From Aquabacterium sp. OR-4 (GTDB taxonomy: Bacteria > Pseudomonadota > Gammaproteobacteria > Burkholderiales > Burkholderiaceae_C), in assembly GCF_025290835.2 (NCBI RefSeq), contig NZ_JAOCQD020000001.1, positions 1,984,001-2,048,000 of the forward strand: a stretch of 64,000 bases of DNA, read 5' to 3'. A program made the position numbers and the translations under genes. Each line of letters opens with the position of its first letter. Position 1 is the stretch's first letter. Positions 10,335 to 17,458 of this stretch are shown here, one piece after another. Below the pieces are notes generated by a model. It was not told the origin of the DNA and did no database searches. It saw only the letters and a program-made list of their open reading frames with translations.

Positions 10335-10901
10335 TTGGCGAGCGACAAAGAACTCTCGGATTTCCTCAAGAGCGTCGAGAAACGGGCCTTCAAGCGCACG
10401 GTGTACACCGTGCGTGACGAAGACGCCGCGCTCGACATCGTGCAGGACGCGATGATCCGCCTGGCCGAGAAGTACGCCGACCGGCCGCTGGCCGAGTTGC
10501 CGCTGCTGTTCCAGCGCATCCTGTCGAACGCCACGATGGACTGGTTCCGCCGCCTGCGCGTGCGCAATGCGGTGATGCAGAACATGTCCGACTTCGAAGG
10601 CGACGGCGATTCCGACGACTTCGACCTGCTCGAAAGCCTGGAAACCGCCGACGGCATGCTCGGCGCCGAGAGCGCCGCCGATTCGGTGTCACGGGCCCAG
10701 ATCCTGCTTGCCATCGAACACGAAGTGGCCGAGCTTCCGGCGCGTCAACGAGAAGCCTTCCTGCTGCGTTACTGGGAGGAGCTCGACACCGCCGAGACGG
10801 CGGCCGTCATGGGCTGTTCCGAAGGCAGCGTCAAGACACACTGCTCCAGAGCCGTGCATGCCTTGGCGAAAGCACTTCGGACAAAGGGAATCGCGCCGTG
10901 A
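10335..10901 (+). CDS. RNA polymerase sigma factor (ECF-like, sigma-70 family)
   Basis: A 188-residue protein with sigma region 2 (about residues 15-75: DEDAALDIVQDAMIRLAEKY, then NATMDWFRRLRVRNAV, the -10 recognition and melting helix) and region 4 (about 125-180: LPARQREAFLLRYWEEL and SVKTHCSRAVHALAK, the helix-turn-helix contacting -35 elements). An acidic linker (about 88-105) joins them. Region 3 is absent, as in ECF sigma factors. It starts at a TTG (10335); no in-frame ATG precedes it. The stop overlaps the start of a DUF3619 gene (GTGA), so the two are translationally coupled. The set of sigma factor, DUF3619, DUF3106 and RDD is found together in many Burkholderiales. The target promoters are unknown. 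Confidence 0.88.
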   Translation: MASDKELSDFLKSVEKRAFKRTVYTVRDEDAALDIVQDAMIRLAEKYADRPLAELPLLFQRILSNATMDWFRRLRVRNAVMQNMSDFEGDGDSDDFDLLESLETADGMLGAESAADSVSRAQILLAIEHEVAELPARQREAFLLRYWEELDTAETAAVMGCSEGSVKTHCSRAVHALAKALRTKGIAP

Positions 10902-11359
10902 ACGACATCAACCAGACTTTTTCTCCGCCGGCGCCGCGGCCCGCCGCCGAAGGCCTGCAGGGCCAGGTGGCCCTGCGCCTGACGTCGCACCTCAGCCGGG
11001 GCGCCGAAGAGCTGCCGCACGACGTGTCCGAGCGCTTGCGCTTCGCGCGTGAACGCGCCATCGCGACCGCGCGGCAGCACCGGGCCACGGTCGCCGCGGC
11101 GGTGGCTGCGCCGCTGGTGGTGGCATCCGGCCGCAGCGCTGCGCTGGGCAGCCCGACGCCGGTGTGGTTGCGCATGGCCTCGGTGCTGCCCTTGATGTTG
11201 CTGCTGGTGGGCCTGGTGTTCATCGAGCACCACCACGACACCGAGCAGATCCACGCCGCGGCCGAGATCGACAGCGCGCTGCTGGCCGACGAACTGCCGC
11301 CCGGCGCGTATGGCGACCCCGGTTTCGTCGAGTTCCTGCGCGGCGCCGAGCTGCCCTGA
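10898..11359 (+). CDS. DUF3619 single-pass membrane protein, possible anti-sigma factor
   Basis: A 153-residue protein with a cytoplasmic N-terminal part carrying the family-like HLSRGAEELPHDVSERLRFARERA stretch in its first 60 residues, one transmembrane segment (about 90-108, ASVLPLMLLLVGLVFI) and a short acidic tail. It matches DUF3619 by overall layout. It starts with GTG overlapping the sigma-factor stop. Translational coupling to a sigma factor and a one-helix topology suggest an anti-sigma or sigma-tethering role, but no ZAS zinc motif is present, so this is inference from context. Confidence 0.75.
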   Translation: MNDINQTFSPPAPRPAAEGLQGQVALRLTSHLSRGAEELPHDVSERLRFARERAIATARQHRATVAAAVAAPLVVASGRSAALGSPTPVWLRMASVLPLMLLLVGLVFIEHHHDTEQIHAAAEIDSALLADELPPGAYGDPGFVEFLRGAELP

Positions 11360-11428
11360 GGCCCCGGCCTCACCGCCCCACGGCCCCGCCTTGAGCCCCC
11401 GCCTTCCCCCTTCCCGCGCCAAGCGCTG

Positions 11429-12226
11429 TTGCGCAGCGTGTGCGCCGGCCTGATGGGTCTGGCCGCACTGCAGGTGCAGGCCCAGGCACCGGCTCCGGTG
11501 GCCCCTGCGGCCCCGGTGACTTCGATCGCCCCGGCGACCCAGCCGGCCGCAACGGCCAGGCCGGGCACGGCAGCGCCGGTGGCCGAGGGCCCGTCCTGGG
11601 CCAGCCTCAGTGCGCAGCAGCGCGCCGCGCTGGCGCCTTTGGCCCGCGACTGGGCCGGCATCGGCCCGGCGCACAAGGCCAAGTGGCTCGAGGTGGCGGC
11701 GCGCTTCCCGAAGATCCCGGCCGACGAGCAGCAGCGCGTGCAGGCCCGCATGGCCGACTGGACCCGGCTGTCGCCAGCCGAACGCACCCAGGCGCGCCTG
11801 AGCTTCCAGGAAACCAAGCAGATTCCGCGCGAGGAAAAGCAGGCGCGCTGGGAGGCCTACCAGGCCCTGCCGCCCGAGCAGCGCAAGGCCCTGGCCGACC
11901 GCTCCAGCCCCGCCGCCACCGAGCGTGCCCGCCCGGTGCCCGCTGCGGCACAGGCGCTTGACGTAGCGCAACCCAAGCAGAACCTGGTGCCGCCGCGCGC
12001 GCCGGCCTCGGCGCCGCTGGTCAAGCCGGTGGCCCCGACCGTCGTGCAGGCCAAGCCCGGCGCCACGACCACGCTGATGACCAAGACGCCCACGCCGCCT
12101 GCGCATCAGCAACCCGGTCAACCCAAGATCGCCGCGCGGGCCAGCCAGGTGGATCGCAGCACCCTGCTGCCCAAGACCGGGCCGCAGGCGGCGGCCTCGG
12201 TGCCGGGCAGCACCGGCCAACCCTGA
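11429..12226 (+). CDS. DUF3106 secreted protein
   Basis: A 265-residue exported protein. A short signal peptide (VCAGLMGLAALQVQAQA) is followed by a Pro/Ala linker and two copies of a helical unit typical of DUF3106: WASLSAQQRAALAPLARDW with IGPAHKAKWLEVAARFPKIP, then MADWTRLSPAERTQARLSF with EKQARWEAYQALPPEQRKAL. The C-terminal 100 residues are low-complexity Pro/Ala/Lys. The start is a TTG; no ATG is available in frame. The molecular role is unknown. It lies in the sigma factor-DUF3619-RDD cluster. Confidence 0.75.
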   Translation: MRSVCAGLMGLAALQVQAQAPAPVAPAAPVTSIAPATQPAATARPGTAAPVAEGPSWASLSAQQRAALAPLARDWAGIGPAHKAKWLEVAARFPKIPADEQQRVQARMADWTRLSPAERTQARLSFQETKQIPREEKQARWEAYQALPPEQRKALADRSSPAATERARPVPAAAQALDVAQPKQNLVPPRAPASAPLVKPVAPTVVQAKPGATTTLMTKTPTPPAHQQPGQPKIAARASQVDRSTLLPKTGPQAAASVPGSTGQP

Positions 12227-12237
12227 GCCGCCAGCCG

Positions 12238-12819
12238 GTGAGCGCCACTGCACCGCCCGATGCGGCCGGCCCGGCCGTGCCTCTGCCCGGCTTGCGCGCG
12301 CCCGCGCTGCGGCGCCGTCTGGCGGCCTTCGTCTACGAGGGCGTGCTGCTGTTTGGCGTGCTGATGATGGCCGGGCTGGTCTACGGCAGCCTGACCCAGC
12401 AACGCCATGCGCTGCAGGGCCGCGTGGGCCTGCAGCTGTTCGTGTTTGCCGTGCTGGGCCTGTACTTCGTCTGGTTCTGGACGCATGGCGGCCAGACGGT
12501 GGCCATGAAGGCCTGGCACCTGCGCCTGGTAGATGCCCAGGGCGCGCCACTGGGCCTGCTGCGCGCGCTGACCCGCTACCTGCTGAGCTGGCTGTGGTTC
12601 GTGCCTGCGTTGCTGGCGCTGTGGCTGTCGGGCCTGCACGGCGGCGGGGTGAGCTTTGGCATGCTGCTGGCCGGCGTGCTGGGCTACGCCGCACTGGCCT
12701 TCTTGCGGCCCGACGGCCAGTACTGGCACGACGCGGTGTGCGGCACCCGGGTGATCGACTGGCGCCCGGCCCGGCCAGGCGCTGTCAGCCCGTCCACCGG
12801 CTCGCAGCCAGTCGCGTGA
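12238..12819 (+). CDS. RDD-family membrane protein
   Basis: A 193-residue inner-membrane protein of the RDD family: LRRRLAAFVYEGVLLFGVLMM opens the first helix with the family Arg, and QTVAMKAWHLRLVDAQGAPLG follows the second helix. At least four hydrophobic segments are visible (about 33-52, 60-80, 115-135, 140-158). Some relatives are linked to Na+/H+ or compatible-solute exchange, but the function here is not established. It starts with GTG 11 bases after the DUF3106 gene, and its stop overlaps the GTG start of dgkA. Confidence 0.82.
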   Translation: MSATAPPDAAGPAVPLPGLRAPALRRRLAAFVYEGVLLFGVLMMAGLVYGSLTQQRHALQGRVGLQLFVFAVLGLYFVWFWTHGGQTVAMKAWHLRLVDAQGAPLGLLRALTRYLLSWLWFVPALLALWLSGLHGGGVSFGMLLAGVLGYAALAFLRPDGQYWHDAVCGTRVIDWRPARPGAVSPSTGSQPVA

Positions 12820-13256
12820 CCCCGGTCAAGGATTCGCCGGCTCCGGCGCCCGCCGCGCCGGCCGCACCCGGCACCAACCCGCACAAGCAGCGCACCGGGC
12901 TGTCGCGCGTGGCCCATGCGTTTGTGTACTCGATGCAGGGTTTCGGCAGCGCGCTGCGCCATGAAAGCGCGTTCCGTCAGGAGGCCCTGCTGGGCCTGCT
13001 GCTGCTGCCGGCGGCCTTCTGGCTGGGCACCGACTGGATCGAGCGTGCGCTGCTGCTGGGCTCGGTCTTGATGGTGCTGATCGTCGAGCTGCTGAACTCG
13101 GCCATCGAGGCCACGGTGGATCGCATCTCGTTCGAGCTGCATCCGCTGAGCAAGCGCGCCAAGGACTACGGCAGCGCGGCGGTGTTCCTGTCGCTGCTGT
13201 GGTGCGGTGGCGTGTGGCTGGCGGCGCTGACGCACCGGCTGTTGCTGGCCGGCTGA
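12816..13256 (+). CDS. dgkA: Diacylglycerol kinase
   Basis: A 146-residue inner-membrane kinase that recycles diacylglycerol to phosphatidic acid. The catalytic ELLNSAIEATVDRI signature (E-x2-N-x3-E) lies between the second and third transmembrane helices, preceded by AFRQEALLGLLLLPAAFWL. The N-terminus carries an extra ~25-residue Pro/Ala segment, so the protein is longer than the ~120-residue E. coli enzyme. The GTG start (12816) overlaps the RDD stop by four bases, indicating coupling. Confidence 0.92.
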   Translation: MTPVKDSPAPAPAAPAAPGTNPHKQRTGLSRVAHAFVYSMQGFGSALRHESAFRQEALLGLLLLPAAFWLGTDWIERALLLGSVLMVLIVELLNSAIEATVDRISFELHPLSKRAKDYGSAAVFLSLLWCGGVWLAALTHRLLLAG

Positions 13257-13348
13257 GCCACACTCCGGGGTTCGATCCCTCCCCCGCGTGGCGGGCGCCT
13301 GGCCTGATGGCGCGCTCGTCACGCTGCACCTTGCTTGCGCCTGCTGCC

Positions 13349-13945
13349 ATGTCCACACCCTCGCCCGCCCCGTTCAGCGTCTGCGTCTACTGCGGCTCGC
13401 GCCCCGGCGCCCACCCGGCCTACCTGGCGCTGGCACAGGCGCTGGGCCAAGCCATCGGCCAGCGCGGCTGGCAGCTGGTGTACGGCGGAGGTCGTGCCGG
13501 GCTGATGGGTGCGGTGGCCGACGCCACACTGGCCGCCGGCGGCCGCGTGGTGGGCGTGATCCCGGAGTCGCTGATGCGGCTGGAGGTGGGCCATGCCGGC
13601 CTGCACGAGCTGCATGTGGTGCAGACCATGCACCAGCGCAAGCAGCTGATGGCCGAGCGCGCCGATGCCTTCATCGCCATGCCCGGCGGCATCGGCACCT
13701 TCGAGGAGTTGTTCGAGGTGTGGACCTGGCGCAACCTGCGCTACCACGACTGCCCCATCGGCCTGCTGGGCGCCGAGGACTACTGGAACCCGCTGCTGGC
13801 CTTCTTGCGGCACGCGGTGACCGAGGGCTTCATGGACGACGGGCAGATGGCGATGCTGAGCCAGGCGGGCGACATCGACAGCCTGCTTGACAGGCTGCTG
13901 GCGCAGCGCAGCCACCGCGGCGACGACACGCTCGAACGCATCTGA
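13349..13945 (+). CDS. LOG-family nucleotide 5'-monophosphate phosphoribohydrolase
   Basis: A 198-residue Rossmann-like protein of the lysine-decarboxylase-like/LOG family (TIGR00730 type). The signature PGGIGTFEELFEVWTW is present (about residues 112-127), along with VCVYCGSRPG at the N-terminus, YGGGRAGLMGAVAD, and HQRKQLMAERADAF. Characterised members release free base from cytokinin riboside monophosphates or AMP. The annotation 'lysine decarboxylase' used for older entries is misleading. The ATG at 13349 is chosen from family length; the frame is open further upstream. Confidence 0.88.
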   Translation: MSTPSPAPFSVCVYCGSRPGAHPAYLALAQALGQAIGQRGWQLVYGGGRAGLMGAVADATLAAGGRVVGVIPESLMRLEVGHAGLHELHVVQTMHQRKQLMAERADAFIAMPGGIGTFEELFEVWTWRNLRYHDCPIGLLGAEDYWNPLLAFLRHAVTEGFMDDGQMAMLSQAGDIDSLLDRLLAQRSHRGDDTLERI

Positions 13946-13967
13946 GCGCCGCCGCGCAGCCATGAAA

Positions 13968-13989
13968 AACGGGCCCCGCGGGGCCCGTT
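13968..13989 (-). terminator. Terminator between the LOG gene and glnB
   Basis: A 10-bp GC stem (aacgggcccc / ggggcccgtt) followed on the minus strand by a run of five T. It serves glnB and may also act on the convergent LOG gene. Confidence 0.75.
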
Positions 13990-14021
13990 GGTCGGTGGCG
14001 GCCGGCCAGGCGGCTGCCGGA

Positions 14022-14399
<378 letters not shown>

Positions 14400-14415
14400 T
14401 TAAACGTGCCCGCGA

Positions 14416-16125
14416 TCAAGCGCGGAACTTCGACGTGATGGGATAGCGCCAGTCTCGGCCGAAGGCGCGGTGGGTGATGCGGATGCCCACCGGCGCCTGG
14501 CGGCGCTTGTACTCATTGATCTTGATGAGCCGGGTGACACGCTCGACATCGGCCGGCGCAAAGCCCGCGGCCACGATCTGCTCGATCGACTGGTCTTCTT
14601 CCATGTAGCGCGCCAGGATGGCGTCGAGCACCTCGTAGGGCGGCAGGCTGTCCTGGTCGGTCTGGTCGGGGCGCAGTTCGGCCGAGGGCGCGCGGGTAAG
14701 GATGCGCTCGGGGATCACCGGGCCGGTGCTGCCGTCGGCACGCACGGTGGGCTGGGCGTTCTTCCAGGCGCAGATGCGGTAGACCAGGGTCTTGGCCACG
14801 TCCTTGATCACCGCAAAGCCGCCGGCCATGTCGCCGTACAGCGTGCAGTAGCCGGTGGCCATCTCGCTCTTGTTGCCGGTGGTGAGCACGATCGACCCGA
14901 ACTTGTTGCTCAGCGCCATCAGCAGCGTGCCGCGGATGCGGGCCTGGATGTTCTCTTCGGTGGCGTCTTCGGGCCGGCCGGCAAACTCGGCCGCGAGGCT
15001 GGCGCGGAAGGCGTCGAACATCGGCGCGATGGCGATTTCGTCGTAGCGCACGCCCAGGCGCGCGGCCATGTCGCGCGCGTCGATCCACGAAATGTCGGCC
15101 GTGTAGGGCGAAGGCATCATCACCGTGCGCACCCGCTCGGCACCCAGCGCCTCGACGGCCACGGCCAGCACCAGGGCCGAATCGACGCCGCCCGACAGGC
15201 CGATGAGGGCGCCCGGAAAACCGTTCTTGCCGATGTAGTCGCGCACGCCGGTGACCAGCGCAGCCCAGGCCTGGGCCTCGATCTCGGGCACCGGCGCCAG
15301 CGTGCCGCTGGCACTGCCGTCGGCGGCCAGGTCAACCAGCAGCAGGTCCTCGGCAAAAAAGGCCGCACGCGCCGCCACCTGGCCCTGGGCATCGAGTGCG
15401 AACGAGGCGCCGTCGAACACCACCTCGTCCTGGCCGCCCACCAGGTGGGCGTACAGCAGCGGCAGGCCGGTGTCGCGCACACGCTGGGCCATGCGCTGCT
15501 CGCGCTCGTCGGGTTTGTCGAGGTGGAAGGGCGAGGCGTTGAGCACGCACAGCACCTCGGCACCGGCCGCACGGGCGCTGGCCGCGGGTTCGTCGAACCA
15601 GGCGTCTTCGCAGATCAGCAGGCCGAAGCGCCGGCCGCCGGACTCGAATACCACCGCGCCCTGCCCTGCGTCGCGTCCTGAGGCAAAGTAGCGCCGTTCG
15701 TCGAACACTTGGTAGTTGGGCAGTTCGCGCTTGCAATAGGTGGCCTGCACGCGGCCATCGGCCAATACGCTGGCGGCATTGAAGCGCCGCTGCACGGCAT
15801 GCGAGCGCGAGCGCTCGTCACCTTGCTCGCCGGACTGGTGCGGGTGGCCCACCACCACGCTGAGGCCTTTGAGCGGCGCCAGTTCAGCGGCCAGTGCCGC
15901 CAGTTCACGCGCACAGGCCTGCATGAAGGCCGGACGCAGCAGCAGGTCTTCAGGGGGATATCCAGTGAGCGACAGTTCAGGCGCCAGCAGCAACGCGGCA
16001 CCGGCCGCATGGGCCTGGCGGGCGGCCTCGGCAAGGCGGCGGGCGTTGCCCGGCAGGTCGCCCACGGTGGCATTGATCTGGGCCAGCGCCACACGAACGG
16101 CGGGCACGGCAGAAGGAGTGGACAT
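14416..16125 (-). CDS. nadE: Glutamine-dependent NAD+ synthetase
   Basis: A 569-residue two-domain enzyme making NAD+ from deamido-NAD+, ATP and glutamine. The N-terminal nitrilase-like glutaminase domain shows its catalytic Glu (APELSLTGYPPED), Lys (YCKRELPNYQ) and Cys (LLICEDAWF, near residue 170). The C-terminal synthetase domain has the PP-loop SGGVDSA near residue 310, with TTGNKSEMATGYCTLYGDMAGG further on. The frame is open far upstream, but the ATG at 16125 (MSTPSAVPAVRVALAQ) is the family start. It is transcribed away from the DUF482 gene and toward glnB. Confidence 0.95.
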   Translation of the reverse strand: MSTPSAVPAVRVALAQINATVGDLPGNARRLAEAARQAHAAGAALLLAPELSLTGYPPEDLLLRPAFMQACARELAALAAELAPLKGLSVVVGHPHQSGEQGDERSRSHAVQRRFNAASVLADGRVQATYCKRELPNYQVFDERRYFASGRDAGQGAVVFESGGRRFGLLICEDAWFDEPAASARAAGAEVLCVLNASPFHLDKPDEREQRMAQRVRDTGLPLLYAHLVGGQDEVVFDGASFALDAQGQVAARAAFFAEDLLLVDLAADGSASGTLAPVPEIEAQAWAALVTGVRDYIGKNGFPGALIGLSGGVDSALVLAVAVEALGAERVRTVMMPSPYTADISWIDARDMAARLGVRYDEIAIAPMFDAFRASLAAEFAGRPEDATEENIQARIRGTLLMALSNKFGSIVLTTGNKSEMATGYCTLYGDMAGGFAVIKDVAKTLVYRICAWKNAQPTVRADGSTGPVIPERILTRAPSAELRPDQTDQDSLPPYEVLDAILARYMEEDQSIEQIVAAGFAPADVERVTRLIKINEYKRRQAPVGIRITHRAFGRDWRYPITSKFRA

Positions 16126-16209
16126 TTGTTGACCGAAGGCAGTGGCAGCCCCCATCCGAGCAGCGCCGCACAGGGCGCCATCGCGGGGCAGGACGACCAT
16201 GTTATCCGC

Positions 16210-17358
16210 GTGCATGACGATCCGTCGGCGCTCGACGCCATGGCCTGGGACACGCTGCTGGCGGCCCAGGCCCAGCCCACGCCCTTCATGCGCCACGCCT
16301 ACCTGGCGGCGCTGCATGCCAGCGGCTGCGCGGTGGCCAGCACCGGCTGGGCGCCGCGCTTTGTCACCGTCACGCGCCACGGCGCGCTGGTGGCCGCCGC
16401 GCCGGCCTATCTGAAGACCCACTCGTACGGCGAGTACGTGTTCGACTGGGCCTGGGCCGATGCCTACCATCGCCACGGCCTGCGCTACTACCCCAAGCTG
16501 CTGGTGGCCGTGCCCTTCACTCCGGTGCCTGGCAGCCGGCTGCTGGCCACCGACGCAGCCGCGCGCGGCGCCCTGCTGCAAGGCCTGCAGGCCGTGGCCG
16601 CGCACGAGAAGGCCTCGGGCCTGCATGTGCTGTTTCACCCCGAGGCTGAATCAGGCGCGGTGGCCGACGCCGCGGGCCTGGTGCGCCAGGGCGTGCAGTT
16701 CCACTGGCAGCAGCAGGCCGTTGCGCCATGGCCCGACTTCGAGGCCTTCCTGGCCAGCCTGGCGCGCGAGAAGCGCAAGAAGATCCAGCAAGAGCGCCGG
16801 CGCGTGGCCGAGGCCGGTGTCACGTTCACGGCCCACCGCGGCCACGAGATCAGCGACGAGCTGTGGCGCTTCTTTCACGGCTGCTATACCGGCACCTACC
16901 GGCTGCACCACTCCAAGCCCTACCTGAACCTTGAGTTCTTTCGTGCCATGGGCCGTGCCATGCCAGCCCACTGGCTGCTGTTTGTGGCGCGGCGCGGTGG
17001 TGATGGCGGCACGCCGATCGCCGCCTCGCTGGTGGCGCTGGACGAGGCCCGCGGCGCGGCCTTCGGCCGCTACTGGGGCGCCACCGAGTACATCCCCTGC
17101 CTGCACTTCGAGGCCTGTTACTACCAGCCGCTGGCCTGGTGCCTGGCCAACGGCTACACGCGCTTCGAGGGCGGCGCGCAGGGCGAGCACAAGATGGCGC
17201 GCGGCCTGATGCCGGCGCCCACGCGCTCGGCGCACTGGCTGGCGCACCCCGAGTTCAACCGTGCGGTGGCCGACTACCTGGCGCAGGAGGGCGAAGGCAT
17301 CGCCGCCTACATCGACGAACTGCACGAACACAGCCCGTTCCGCCACCCTGGCGCTTGA
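16210..17358 (+). CDS. DUF482 / GNAT-fold acyltransferase-like protein
   Basis: A protein of about 382 residues resembling the DUF482 (COG3146) family, which has the FemAB/GNAT fold. Recognisable pieces are WDTLLAAQAQPTPFMRHAYL near the start, PAYLKTHSYGEYVFDWAWADAY, KLLVAVPFTPVPGSRLL, and near the end ATEYIPCLHFEACYYQPLAW with FEGGAQGEHKMARGLMP. The substrate is unknown. The start is uncertain: GTG at 16210 leaves room for a promoter between this gene and divergent nadE, while TTG codons at 16126 and 16129 would add about 28 residues but leave no intergenic space. Confidence 0.78.
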   Translation: MHDDPSALDAMAWDTLLAAQAQPTPFMRHAYLAALHASGCAVASTGWAPRFVTVTRHGALVAAAPAYLKTHSYGEYVFDWAWADAYHRHGLRYYPKLLVAVPFTPVPGSRLLATDAAARGALLQGLQAVAAHEKASGLHVLFHPEAESGAVADAAGLVRQGVQFHWQQQAVAPWPDFEAFLASLAREKRKKIQQERRRVAEAGVTFTAHRGHEISDELWRFFHGCYTGTYRLHHSKPYLNLEFFRAMGRAMPAHWLLFVARRGGDGGTPIAASLVALDEARGAAFGRYWGATEYIPCLHFEACYYQPLAWCLANGYTRFEGGAQGEHKMARGLMPAPTRSAHWLAHPEFNRAVADYLAQEGEGIAAYIDELHEHSPFRHPGA

Positions 17359-17458
17359 TGCAGGGCAAGCACCGAGGCCTTGGGCGCCGGGGCGGCCGCT
17401 GGCCGGGCCTATGCTCGGACAAACCCTGATCAGGCGCCCCGCGCGCCTTGCCGCGTTC

